Below, piece after piece: positions 1 to 10,544 of a stretch of 64,000 bases of DNA (the first letter of the stretch is position 1; every line of letters starts with the position of its first letter). Both the position numbers and the translations under genes were made by a program. The notes under the pieces were generated by a model. That model was not told the origin of the DNA. It did no database searches and saw only the letters and a program-made list of their open reading frames with translations. The stretch is from Triglochin maritima. Its lineage: Eukaryota; Streptophyta; Magnoliopsida; Alismatales; Juncaginaceae. The stretch lies in the NCBI GenBank assembly GCA_963682175.1, contig OY821772.1, positions 14,252,743-14,316,742 on the forward strand, in the 5' to 3' direction.

Positions 1-3000
1 AGTGTTCATCCCAAATTCCTGCCCAATCCAGGGTACACGCTCTTAGCATATCCTCTAGCGTCTGGATAGTCCTCTCTGACTGCCCGTCTGTCTGCGGATG
101 GAAAGCTGTGCTGAACTTCAACTGAGTCCCCAAAGCCTTCTGCAGACTACCCCAAAATCTGGAGGTGAACCTCGGATCTCGATCGGAGATAATACTCACC
201 GGTACACCATGTAACCAGACTATCTCCTCGACATACAACTTCGCCAAACCCTCCAAAGGTAAGGTGATCCTGATTGCTAGAAAATGCGCCGACTTGGTCA
301 GTCGATCAACTATAACCCAAATCGCGTCATGAGATCTCCTCGTCTTCGGCAACCCGGTGACGAAATCCATCGTCACGTGCTCCCACTTCCACTCTGGCAG
401 ATCTATACTCTGTAACTGCCCCGCTGGCTGCTGGTGCTCAATCCTCACCTGCTGACAAATCAGACACCTGGACACGAAGCTCGTTATGTCTCGCTTCATC
501 CCCTTCCACCAGAAACTACGCTGTAAGTCTTTATACATCTTGGTACTCCCCGGGTGAATGGAATATCTGGCTCTATGTGCCTCCTCCATGATAGTATCCC
601 TCAGATCACCTGCTCTCGATACCCAGATCCGACCCCTGAATCTCAAGCCCCCATCGACTCCGACACCGAAGTCCGATCCGTCCTTAGCCGCTAACTGCAT
701 CAGACTGGCCAGCTCATCATCTGCTCTCTGAGCCTGAACAACTCTCGAAACTGTCTGCGGCTTCACTCGAAGTCCCGTAATCACTGCCCCCTCAGAATCC
801 TCTGTAAAAGGTCTCCACTCCTGAATGCATAAGCTAGCAGTTGACAACTCCACCTTCCTACTCAAGGCATCTGCGACAGAATTCGCCTTCCCTGGATGAT
901 ACGAAATGGTGAAGTCGTAATCCTTTATGAACTCGAGCCATCTGTGCTGCCTCATGTTCAACTCTTTCTGCGAAAACAGATACTTCAGACTCTGGTGATC
1001 TGTGAAGACCTCAAACTGCTCTCCATATAGGTAATGCCTCCAGGTCTTCAGCGCGTGAACCACCGCTGCCAACTCCAGATCATGAGTCAGGTAATTCTTC
1101 TCATGAACCTTCAACTGCCTCGAAGTATATGCGACCACCTTCCCGTGCTGCATCAACACGCAACCCAGACCAACGCCTGAAGCGTCACTGTAGATCACAT
1201 AGCCTCCGCTACCACACGGTAACGTCAAAATCGGTGCTGTAGTCAGTCGCCTCTTCAGCTCCTGGAAACAGTCATCGCACTTCTGGGACCAAACGAACTT
1301 GACACCCTTCTGTGTCAAAGCCGTCAGTGAGGAAGCAAGTCTTGAAAAGTCCTGAATAAACCGACGATAATAACCGGCTAAACCCACAAAACTCCTGATC
1401 TCTGACACACTGGTCGGAGCTCTCCACTGAGTCACAGCCTCAACCTTCGCTGGATCTACAGATATCCCGTCTGCCGACACCACATGTCCCAGAAAGGCCA
1501 CCCGATCTAGCCAGAATTCACACTTCTTGTAATTAGCATACAACTGTTGATCTCTCAGAATGCTAAGCACAATCCTCAGGTGCTCCTGGTGCTGCTCTCT
1601 GTCTGGTGAGTATACCAGTATATCATCCACAAAGACAATCACGAATCTGTCAAGATACGGCTGAAAAGTCTGATTCATCAGATCCATGAATGCCGCAGGT
1701 GCATTTGTCAGCCAAACGACATCACCAAAAACTCGTAATGTCCGTACCTTGTCCTGAATGCTGTCCTCTGGACATCTGCATCCCTGATCCTCAACTGATG
1801 ATAACCGGATCGCAGATCGATCTTCGAAAATACCCTCGCCGACTGCAACTGATCGAAAAGATCCTCAATCCTGGTTAAAGGATACCGATTCCTAATGGTA
1901 ACCTTATTTAGCATCCGATAATCGATGCACATCCTCAACGAGTCATCCCTCTTCTTCACGAAGAGCACTGGAGCTCCCCAGGGTGAAACACTGGGTCTGA
2001 TCAAACCTAAATCTAGCAGATCCTGCAACTGCTTCTTCAACTCAGCTAACTCAGCAGGCTCCATCCTATACGGAGCCCTCGACTGCGGTGTAGTCTCTGC
2101 TACCAGATCGATACCAAACTCGATCTCTTTGTGAGGCGGCAACCCGGTGATCTCATCAGAAAATACCTCAGGAAAATCCTGAACAACCTCAATATCTTCC
2201 AACTTCTTCACCTCAAGATCTGGCACCACAAGCGTTGCTAAAAACGCTCTACAACCCTGGTGAATCATCTTCTGAGCCTTCACTGCCGAAACCAAAATCC
2301 GATCATCTCCACTCTTAGTCCATCTGATCAGCAAATCAGGAAGACCTTTCCTCGAGATCAAACTCTTCCTTTCTTGGCACAAGACTCGAACATCGTACTG
2401 GGACAACCAATCCATCCCAAGTATGACATCGAATTCTACCATCGGTAACAATATAAGGTTTGCCGGGAACTCCTGGTCTCCCGAAGCAACCGTGGCGTCG
2501 GGGATGAAACTCCCCATAATGCCCACCAAACCCAAGGGTGTGCTGACTTCCAAAGTGGCAGTCAACATTGCAGGGGTACGGCCTAACACGCTCGCAAACT
2601 GCTCAGAGATCAACGAGTGCATGGCCCCGCAGTCGAAAAGCACTCTAGCTATCAAGCCATCAACATAAAGCGTACCTTCCACCACTGCACTGGCGTCCCT
2701 AGCCTCCTCTCCCTGAATGGTGAAGACACGTCCCGCACTCTTCCCCTGCTGGGAGGGTGCAACTGGTTGACTCGGTCCAGCTCCGCTAGCTGAGGAGGAA
2801 CCCGGTCGTCCACTAGGTCCACCTGACCTACTCGGGCAGGAACGAATGAAGTGACCCATCTGGCCACAACCGTGGCATGCACCAGATCGAGCCCCACACC
2901 TGCGCCCAGAGTGAACTCTACCACACTGCCTGCACTGCCCTGACTGCTGAGATCCCCCGCTATCAACCCGGGGCCTCTTGCCCGGATTCCCCGAAATCTG

Positions 3001-3738
3001 AACTTCGGGTCGCACACTGGCCTTCGTCAGCACCTTCCTGGCATCTGCCGTCTCCTGGTAGTCCTGATCCATAATCGTCGCAAACTTCACTGCATCAGCT
3101 AAAGTCTGCGGCATGCTCGTGGTCATACGAGACCGGAACTGCGGCCTCAACCCTCGGATAAACTTCCGAGCTCTCTGCTCCGGTGTCACATAAGTATCCG
3201 GGCAGTAACGTTCCAAGACGTGAAACCTGCTAATGTAAGCTGTCAGCGTCATCTCTCGCTGCTCGAGTGCCAGGAACTCCTCCTTCTTCCTGTCACGCGC
3301 ATGATGGGGAAAATACTGCTGGTTGAACTCCGCGAGGAATTCCTCCCAGCCCACCTCCTCACTGTCCTCGAAAACAACAGCCGACGTGAACCTCCACCAG
3401 TTTGCCGCCTCTCCGTCCAACACATAGGTGGCCAGATCCACCTGCCTCTCTGAAGGGCATCCGATCGCCCTGAAGATCTTCCGGATCTTGAAGACCCAAT
3501 CCTCAGCTGTCGCCGGCTCACCACTGCCGTCAAAAGAAGGAGGGTGCTGACGCATAAACCGATCCAGCACTGCCCCCGCCCCTGCCTGCTCAGACTGTGC
3601 AGACTAGCGCTCGAGAAACTCGCCCAGCCTACCAAGAGCCCCCTGAAGGGTCCTCCTCTCCTCCTCCCTATCCTCCCTACCAGCCTCCTCACTGACACCC
3701 CTAAAACTTGAAGGTGGCCTCACACGTCTCAGAGGCAT
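1..3738 (-). pseudogene. gypsy gag-pol polyprotein, disrupted
   Basis: Translation should begin at the ATG at 3736-3738, just inside the primer site. Codon 45 is an in-frame TAG (3604-3606). Beyond it the frame is open to about 1708 and carries the gag core with [10 protein letters not shown], a CCHC zinc knuckle [14 protein letters not shown], a protease with the DCGA motif, and the start of reverse transcriptase ([22 protein letters not shown]). A one-base loss in the codons for [10 protein letters not shown] near 1705-1710 shifts the frame. The rest stays open to the window edge: the RT catalytic VDDILVYS (about 1600-1645), RNase H, the integrase zinc-binding segment ending CLICQQV (about 450-480) and the integrase core. 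Two lesions mean it cannot make a full polyprotein. Confidence 0.9.
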
Positions 3739-3856
3739 CTACACAAGAGGATAGGAAACGAAAATGAATTAATGATTATGAATGAATGCATGATGAATGA
3801 CATCTAAATGCAAGACCTCTAAGCTGGTTTCATTGGACAAGCACACCGGGACCAAA

Positions 3857-3869
3857 GACTCTGATACCA
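3857..3869 (-). other. primer-binding site of the left gypsy element
   Basis: The minus strand reads TGGTATCAGAGTC three bases inside the LTR end. This matches the 3' end of plant initiator methionine tRNA (consensus TGGTATCAGAGC) apart from the end of the match. It fixes the LTR boundary at 3873 and shows the element is on the minus strand. Confidence 0.85.
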
Positions 3870-4262
3870 AATTGTAACGCCCCAAAACAGCGGAAAATTT
3901 AAAACTTTAAACAGATATAAGAATCAACACCAGGGTTGTCACCAAACCACAAGTATATATATATATATAGTGGTAAACTGTATAATACAAGAGTCAATGA
4001 TGATTACAACCCAACACAAAAGATATACAAACACATGTACAAGGGAAAATCATCCACCTCGAAGGATAAAAGGACAGGATCTGGTTTGGGTGCTCCTGCC
4101 CGCAGTCACCACCTCCTACTGACGTGCACGACCTGACATGTAAACAAACAATGCCTGAGTTTCCCCTAGGGAAACCCCGTATGCCAAACCCCTAAAATAT
4201 GAACATAACATGTGTAAATGAAACATGAAATGAAGAATGCAATAAAAGCATAACTATCTCCC

Positions 4263-4520
4263 GTGCACACAAGGCACCACAGGAAAAACGTCGGTCACGG
4301 GTCTCAAGGGTCCTCTCACCCCAACCCCACAACATGTGCACACAAGGCACCGCCGAAAAAACGTCGGCCACGGGTCTCAAGGGTCCTCTCACCCCACCCC
4401 CACAACATGTGCACACAAGGCACCGCCGGTCAGAGTCTCGGCCACAACATGTGCTCACAAGGCACCGCCGGAAAACATCGGCAACAACAACGTGCACACA
4501 AGGCACCACTCCGTAGAGCC
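4263..4520 (+). repeat. tandem repeat inside LTR, about 73-bp unit
   Basis: Two nearly identical 73-bp units start GTGCACACAAGGCACC at 4263 and 4336. They are followed by three shortened units starting at 4409, 4451 and about 4492. The units share GTGC(A/T)CACAAGGCACC followed by a CGTCGG-like segment. The block lies between the LTR end and the palindrome array. The plus-strand gypsy relic has unrelated tandem repeats in its own LTR at 29370-29770. Confidence 0.85.
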
Positions 4521-4646
4521 ACAACCACGATCTCCTCTTAGGCCGGCATGTCCGCACCGTCGCTCCCAGGAGGCCGGGGACCCGTTGCCCTCGAGGCAGA
4601 TCCAACCACACCCGACACAAGCATCCATATGCAAAACTGTGCCAAA

Positions 4647-5158
4647 CGGTCGAACAGAAGACCACAAACGGTCGACCGAACACCACTACTATTCCGCCAT
4701 AAAACCGAAATAACGTCCAACCGGTCGAACGACAAAGGGCCCCCGTTCGACCGAAATCCATCAGTGAATCATCTCTTGCTCAAAAGCATCAACGGTCGAA
4801 CCATCCTAAACTCACGATCGACCTATTCCCACCAGTAAAACTCACCGAAAATCCACACTTCACGGTCAACCGAAACAACTCTTCGGGTCGACCGGCCATT
4901 AAGTTAACTTAAGTTATCGGTCGGACGAAATCAACGAGTGGTCGACCGTTTAGATGGTCAACGCCCCCAACCGACTTACTACAGTGCTTTCGGTCGACCG
5001 GCAAAGAGGACCCGTTCGACCAAAAACACCCAGAGCCTTTTTCCTTTGCTAAAATGTACCACTGGTCGACCACTCCTAGAGTATCGTCTGACCGGTGCAA
5101 GGGTTTTTGCCCGAAACACACTACGCCCAGTCGACCGCACCAACCCGTCGGTCGACCG
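4647..5158. promoter_or_regulatory. array of paired CGGTCGACCG palindromes, 8 pairs
   Basis: Pairs of the decamer or close variants start at 4647/4669, 4722/4744, 4793/4815, 4863/4885, 4918/4939, 4991/5013, 5063/5085 and 5128/5149, so the start-to-start distance is 21-22 bp in every pair. Perfect decamers are at 4669, 4991 and 5149. The pair 4722/4744 is CGGTCGAACG and CGTTCGACCG, which are exact reverse complements. The function is unknown. The regular spacing makes chance unlikely. Calling it regulatory is an inference from its position inside an LTR. Confidence 0.6.
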
Positions 5159-5689
5159 TTCCAGAGCAGAAAAGCTACTGCAAGGATCTCGATGAGCCTT
5201 TCGGCCTACCGTCGGCCACTCCAATCCTCGCAAGGGCTAAAAAGAGGATTAAACTAAATCTTGGCATACCTTTAAGGCTTGAAGAAGCCTTCGAAGAACC
5301 CACAAAGGTCGCTTCCCCGAGTGCTCTTCTCCTTCTCCGGTGAACCCAACCGTGCAGTCGATCAACACGATCCTTGCCCACTCCACTGAGTCCGTCTTCC
5401 TCGCCAAATCCACACCACCACGCTCCGGCAGCTGAGATGGAGAGAGAGTTGAGCGGGAGAGAGAGTCGCATGAGAGAGAGAAAGGGAGAGAATGAGAGAA
5501 AGGGAGAGAAGTCACCTCATATACTCTTCTCCTCCACTCATCCTAGCCGTCCATCTCAATCCAACCCAATCTCCTCTAATCCTCCACCTAAAACACAATA
5601 AATCCAATTAACAAAGGGTTAGGATGTAACTATTAAGTTCCAATTTTACCATCCAATATTCTTTCATTTCATAGTTTGATATAGTGTAT

Positions 5690-5694
5690 ACACA
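5690..5694. other. left target-site duplication of the copia element
   Basis: ACACA lies immediately left of the LTR at 5695 and is repeated immediately right of the other LTR at 10829-10833. A perfect 5-bp duplication shows this is one intact insertion. Confidence 0.85.
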
Positions 5695-5978
5695 TATTGA
5701 AGTTTACAATTTGAATATCAGTTTTTTTATTATTAATTGTATTACAGAAGTATCGATACATATATATGTTTTGGAGATAGCCGTTTGAATTGTTTCCATA
5801 TTTACAAATATATTGCTTGATACGTGGAGATTGGTGTTGCCTTGTATAAGATGGAGATATGTTGCCTTGTGGTATTGCTTGATGCGTGGAGATTGGTGTT
5901 GCCTTGTATGTGGATGGAGATATGTTGCCTTGTGGGCGGGGATGACCGTTTGGGCTGAGCCAGCTGTTGATTTTAACA
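5695..5978 (-). repeat. 3' LTR of the copia element
   Basis: Read on the minus strand it starts TGTTAAAA and ends CTTCAATA, so its ends are TG and TA rather than TG and CA. It carries a duplicated internal segment built around TTGCTTGATACGTGGAGA (about 5813 and 5876). The stop codon of the RNase H frame (TAA) lies inside its first bases. Its four differences from the partner LTR are near 5724, 5882, 5962 and 5970. Confidence 0.92.
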
Positions 5979-7922
5979 CTCCCCCTCAAGTTGGGTCCGG
6001 AAGAGGTTGAAGGATCCCAACTTGTCGAGAATGTTATGAAATTGTTTTTGATCCAGAGGCTTGGTGAAGATATCAGCGAGCTGATCTTTGCTTTGGACAT
6101 AGGGGACCTCTATTTCTTTTGCTTGGATTTTTTCTCTGATAAAGTGGCAGTCGACTTCTATATGCTTGGTTCGTTCATGGAAGACTGGATTAGACGCAAT
6201 GTGCCGAGCTGCGTTGTTATCACAGTACATTCGCATAGGTTTTTTATACGGAATTTTCATATCCTTGAGGAGTTGTTTGAGCCAAACTAATTCACTGGTG
6301 GTAGATGCCATGGCCCGGTATTTTGCCTCTGCACTGGATCGTGCAACGACATTTTGCTTTTTGCTTCTCCATGTGACTAGATTTCCACCAACGAACGTGC
6401 AAAAACCAGTAGTGGATTTGCGATCATGACTACCTGCCCAATCTGCATCAGAATAACCAATTATTGAATTAGAGTTATTTCTTTTCATCCATATTCCTTG
6501 CCCTGGGGTTTTCTTTAGATATCTCAGGATTCTATCCACTATATCGAGGTGTTGTGTGTTTGGGGCATGCATGAACTGGCTAATTACACTTACTGCATAA
6601 GTGATATCGGGTCTGGTGACAATGAGGTAAATGAGTTTCCCAACTAACCTTTGAAATTTTCCTATATTATGTAGGGGTTCTCCCTCGTTGGGACTTACCT
6701 TTCGATTTGTCTCAATGGGGGTGTTAGCAGGTTTGGATCCTATTTTACCAGTTTCTTTTAAAAGATCTATGACATATTTTCGTTGAGATAAAAAAAGACC
6801 TTTCTTAGAATATGCAAGTTCAATGCCTAAAAAATATTTCATAAATCCTAGGTCCTTGATGTCAAATTTGGATTTTAAATATGATTTTACGAGGTTGATT
6901 TCATTGTCACTATTTCCTGTGATTATAATATCATCTACGTAAACAAGAATAATTGTGGTGATATTGTTATGATGTTTGGTAAACATAGATGCATCAGCGG
7001 AACATTTAGAAAAACCAAATTGGAGAAGGGAGAAGCTGAGTTTTGCATACCATGTCATGGGTGATTGTTTTAATCCGTAAATGGATTTGTGGAGTTTGCA
7101 AACCTGATTATGTGCTGAGTTGTACCCTGGAGGGGTAGTCATGTAGACTTCTTCTTCCAGGGTCCCTTGTAGAAACGCATTTCGAACATCGATCTGATAC
7201 AGATTCCAACCATAGTTGACGGCTATAGAAAGGAGGACTCTTACCGTGTTCATTTTTGCTACCGGGGCGAAGGTTTCGAGATAGTCAAGACCGTAGGTTT
7301 GAGTGTATCCTTTAGCGACTAATCTAGCCTTGTACCGATCAATAGAACCATTGCTATTATACTTAATCTTATATACCCATTTACATCCTACAGGTTTTAT
7401 TCCGGGTTTGATGGGAACAAGGGTCCATGTTTGATTTTTTTCTAGGGCATCTACCTCATCCTGCATAACTTGTACCCAATGGGGATGATTAAGGGCATCA
7501 TGGTAGGAGGTAGGTTCACTAACTTGATCGATAACATTCAAAAAACTACGATGGGATGAAGATATAGCATTGTAAGAGATATAATTTTGGATGGGGTATG
7601 TGATGTTGTAAGTCACAAAGTCTTGGAGATGAGATGGAGCACGAGTGGGTCTCATGGACCTCCTTGTTGTAATCCTGTCTTGTGGTTGTACCTGTTCGTC
7701 ATTTTGCTCTCCTGTATTTCCTGTGTATTCATCTCCCCCATCTTGAGGAATGGGAGTTTCCTCAAGAGAAGAGATATCAAACATATCAAAGATAGGGAGA
7801 GGAGATATCTCACCTGAGGGATTAGATTTTGTAGATTCAAAATAAGGTTCATGTTCGAAGAAGGACACGTCTCGTGAAACATAAAGTTTACTTTCAGAAG
7901 GATCGTAACATTTGTACCCCTA
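5973..7922 (-). pseudogene. copia pol, reverse transcriptase and RNase H part
   Basis: The frame is open from 7919 to the stop at 5973, about 630 codons, following an in-frame TAG at 7920-7922. It contains the reverse transcriptase with QMDVRNAFL-type sequence (here QIDVRNAFLQG), the catalytic YVDDIIITG and an RNase H with YSDADWAGS and SSAEAKYRAMA. These are standard copia signatures. It is the downstream part of the gag-pol frame, cut off from the integrase by the TAG and by a frameshift at an A-run near 7985-7990. The RT-RNase H segment itself shows no other lesion. Confidence 0.93.
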
Positions 7923-7977
7923 TTTTTGAAAGGAGTACCCAAGGAAAACAGATTTCACAGAACGAAAATCGAGTTTA

Positions 7978-9264
7978 TCAGGATGGTTTTTTGTGAACAT
8001 AGCAGGTGCAGCCAAAAATCCTTAGATGATCGAGGGTCATTCGCCTACCATTCAGAATTTCTAAGGGTTGTTTGTTTTGGATTATGGGACTGGGCAGACG
8101 ATTAATCAGGTAAACAACAGTTAAGATAGCTTCGGACCAAAAAACTTTAGGTACATGAGTTTGAAACAAAAGTGCTCTAGTGACATTTAAGAGGTGCCTA
8201 TTTTTTCTTTCAGATATTCCATTTTGTTCAGGGGTGTTAACACAAGTAGTTTGATGAAAGATCCCTTTTTCTTTTAGAAAGTGTTGAAAAACATTACTGG
8301 TGTATTCAGTGCCATTATCAGATCTAAGGATTTTTATTTTTGTGTCATACAAATTTTCTACCAAGGAAACATATTCACAAAAAATGGGAAAAACATCAGA
8401 TTTTGATCTAAGCAAATAAAGCCAAGTTGTGCGAGAGAAATCGTCAATAAAGGTAATAAAATACTTAAAACCATTGTAAGATTCAACCGGGGCGGGACCC
8501 CAGATGTCAGAGTGTATCATCTCCAGTGGCTTTCCTGTCTTATTGGTGGATGCATGAAAAGGTAACCTGGTTTGTTTCGCAAGACGACATGTCTCACAAC
8601 ATATTTCAGCATTTAAATTTAAAGCAGGAAATAATTGTTTTAAAACTAACATAGATGGGTGTCCCATGCGTTTGTGCCACAAGTTAGAGTTAAATTGTGA
8701 CACATTATTAGCAATCGTATTGTTATTTGACTCTAGCACATACAAGCCATTTGTGAGAAATCCTCTACCAATCATCTTCCCTGATGTTCGGTCCTGAAAT
8801 AACACATCAAAAGGTGAGAAAATAACATTACAATTTAAATTTCTTGTTATCCTTGCTACAGATAGTAGATTAGATGCAAATTCTGGGATATATAGGACAT
8901 GTTCAGAGGTGTTATTAAGTAATGTTGAATGTCCCGTGCCGCTAATTCTAATTTGATTACCATTAGCCACAGTCACGAATTTATTTAAATCTGGGTTATA
9001 TTGGATATCACGTATAAGATCTTTATTACCGGTCATATGATCAGTGGCACCTGTGTCTATAATCCAAGAGTTAGGTGTAAAAGTTTGATTAGCACAAGGT
9101 TGATTAATACTTTGATGAGCAAAAAACTGAGTTATACCTGACCCAACACCTTGGGAGCTCTGATTTTTACTAAGCAAATTGTTGAGGTGCGCCAGAACTA
9201 GGCCCAGCTCCTTATGGGCTGAATTCGGCCCGCTCCCAGAGCTTCCTCTCGCATTAGCGTACAT
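7978..9264 (-). pseudogene. copia pol, protease and integrase part
   Basis: This frame of about 428 codons begins in the gag overlap and carries an aspartic protease (WIIDTGATDHM), the integrase zinc-binding segment HKRMGHPS...CCETCRLAK, and an integrase core with HSDIWGPAP, FIDDFSR, LRSDNGTEY and a downstream glutamate in PEQNGISERKN. That is the D,D,35E arrangement. It ends prematurely after CYVHKKPS because the next run of A residues is out of frame. The true coding sequence continues one frame over. It overlaps the end of gag in a different frame. Confidence 0.92.
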
Positions 9265-10304
9265 ATCTGGTCCTCTCGCATTGGCGTGCGCGGCATAGTC
9301 AGGCGTACCCGTCCATTTATCGGCAGTCGGTTGTCGGGTGTGGGAGAATTCGCGAATGTCTCGGATATATAACCTCGGCTATCGGTAGCAGACCCGATCT
9401 GCGACCATTTTTGCTTTCCATCAGAAAAATTAGGGTTAGGGTTTAGAGAAAAACCTGAGTCGGGTCCGCCGCCTGGTCGTCCTCTCCCGTCCCCCCTTCG
9501 TTCTCTGGTGCCATCCTTGGGTGGTCGGAGGTGCGGGTAGAGAAACCAACATCGGTCGCGGCTATGTCCTGGTTTCTTGCAGTTATCACAATGTTCATCT
9601 TTTCGTTTCCCGAACTGAGTTTTTGCTTTTGCGTTTTGATTTCGGTTGTGCGCTGCTGCGAATGCTTGATTTTCTGGATTGATAGTTTGTTGCATGGCAT
9701 GTCTCCTTGTTTCCTCTCGTTGGACCATAGAGACGATCTGGCTGTGGGGCGGTAGCTCCGATGATAGCAGAACTTGAGATTTTAGGGTCTCGTAGCTAGA
9801 GTCGAGTCCTACCAGGAACTGGTAGACCCGATTTTGCTCGACCCGTTCTTTGATGATTTTATGGTCTGTTGTTGGCGGTTCATAGATTGCGAGTTCATCC
9901 CACCGACTCTTTAGTGCACCGAGATACTCGGTGACTGTCCTTTGCCCTTGCCTGGTTTGAGAGAGTTCTTGTTTAACTTTAAATACATGAGCAAAGTTCT
10001 GTTGTTTACCGTATAGATCGTGGATGGAGTCCCAGAGCTCCTTGGCCGAGTCGGAGTAGATGAATAGTTTGGCGATCTGCGGTTGTATGGAGTTGAGCAC
10101 CCAGGTCATCGTAAGGTGATCAGTGGTCTGCCACTCTTCGATCTTGGCATCGTCGGTAGTTGGTTTCTTCGTGTGGCCAGTGATATGACCGAGTTTTCCC
10201 TTCCCACTGAGGGACAAGGTGACCGACCGAGCCCATGAAAGGTAATTCGTACCATTTAGTACTTGGGTGGTCAATCTCTGAGGCGTTGTCCCGTCTGTTG
10301 CCAT
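9198..10304 (-). CDS. copia gag
   Basis: The gag starts at ATG 10304 (MATDGTTPQRL) and spans 368 codons. It has the plant copia gag hallmark NGTNYLSWARSV near residue 18, a central gag domain with KELWDSIHDLYG, and one zinc knuckle CDNCKKPGHSRDRCW near residue 240. It would form the virus-like particle and bind the element RNA. Its last 20 or so codons overlap the protease frame. Most plant copia elements make a single gag-pol frame, so the frame change near 9264-9300 is probably a mutation, though a programmed shift cannot be excluded by reading alone. Confidence 0.88.
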   Translation of the reverse strand: MATDGTTPQRLTTQVLNGTNYLSWARSVTLSLSGKGKLGHITGHTKKPTTDDAKIEEWQTTDHLTMTWVLNSIQPQIAKLFIYSDSAKELWDSIHDLYGKQQNFAHVFKVKQELSQTRQGQRTVTEYLGALKSRWDELAIYEPPTTDHKIIKERVEQNRVYQFLVGLDSSYETLKSQVLLSSELPPHSQIVSMVQREETRRHAMQQTINPENQAFAAAHNRNQNAKAKTQFGKRKDEHCDNCKKPGHSRDRCWFLYPHLRPPKDGTRERRGDGRGRPGGGPDSGFSLNPNPNFSDGKQKWSQIGSATDSRGYISETFANSPTPDNRLPINGRVRLTMPRTPMREDQICTLMREEALGAGRIQPIRSWA

Positions 10305-10366
10305 GGCGAGGGGTAGGGTGTGGCTTCTGCTTCAATCCCCCTCGTCGAGTGCTTTGAAACAGAGGT

Positions 10367-10414
10367 CAGTCGACCAATGATGTTGGAGTTTTTTTTTCTG
10401 AGGTCGGTCGACCG
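10367..10414. other. two palindromes CAGTCGACCA and CGGTCGACCG in the copia leader
   Basis: Between the gag start and the primer site there are two copies of a short block, GAGGTC(A/G)GTCGACC(A/G)ATGATG, 38 bp apart (10362 and 10400). The second contains the perfect decamer seen in arrays in the gypsy and TGTTGG-type LTRs. Here the spacing is not the usual 22 bp. Confidence 0.7.
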
Positions 10415-10528
10415 ATGATGATGGTTTGTGTTTGGGATTTTGGTGGGTAGTCAATGATGACTTGAGTGGACTGAGGCGGTGGTCTGAGAGATTGCCGTCG
10501 ATGAGGCAACTCTTTTTACGTCTGAGAT

Positions 10529-10544
10529 CGACGCTCTGATACCA
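10529..10544 (-). other. primer-binding site of the copia element
   Basis: The minus strand reads TGGTATCAGAGCGTCG with no gap from the LTR end at 10545. TGGTATCAGAGC is the standard complement of plant initiator tRNA-Met. Confidence 0.92.

Larger units (their letters stand above)
1..5651 (-). mobile_element. Ty3/gypsy chromovirus-type LTR retrotransposon, 3' part outside window
   Basis: This element runs right to left and leaves the window at base 1. From right to left it has a 5' LTR (3873-5651), an initiator-Met primer-binding site (3857-3869), a short leader, then gag, protease, reverse transcriptase, RNase H and integrase. The domain order (integrase after RNase H) and the sequences place it in Ty3/gypsy. 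Its close similarity to the complete element at 31745-41799 suggests the same Tekay/Del-like chromovirus lineage. The 3' LTR and left target duplication are not in the window, so the element cannot be dated. Its polyprotein has at least one nonsense codon and one frameshift, so this copy is not autonomous. Confidence 0.93.
3873..5651 (-). repeat. 5' LTR of the left gypsy element
   Basis: On the plus strand the LTR begins TGTAACGCCCC, directly beside the primer site. This matches the start of the LTRs at 31745 and 39835 (TGTAACGTACCCG). The far end is set provisionally at TTTTACCA (5651) because no partner LTR is in the window, so it could be a few tens of bases off. Inside are a block of tandem repeats (4263-4520), a paired-palindrome array (4647-5158) and a GA-rich tract (about 5435-5510). 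The body diverges strongly from the 31745 LTR, so it is a distinct subfamily. Confidence 0.8.

Noticed and set aside
4192..4761. Open frame of 189 codons on the minus strand
   Set aside because: It lies wholly in the LTR tandem repeats and palindrome array. The protein is low-complexity and repeats with the DNA units.
5669..6100. Repeat-like peptide (HKATYLHPHTRQHQS) in the copia LTR, also at 10516-10869
   Set aside because: It arises from the internal duplication of the LTR. No coding role for an LTR is expected here.
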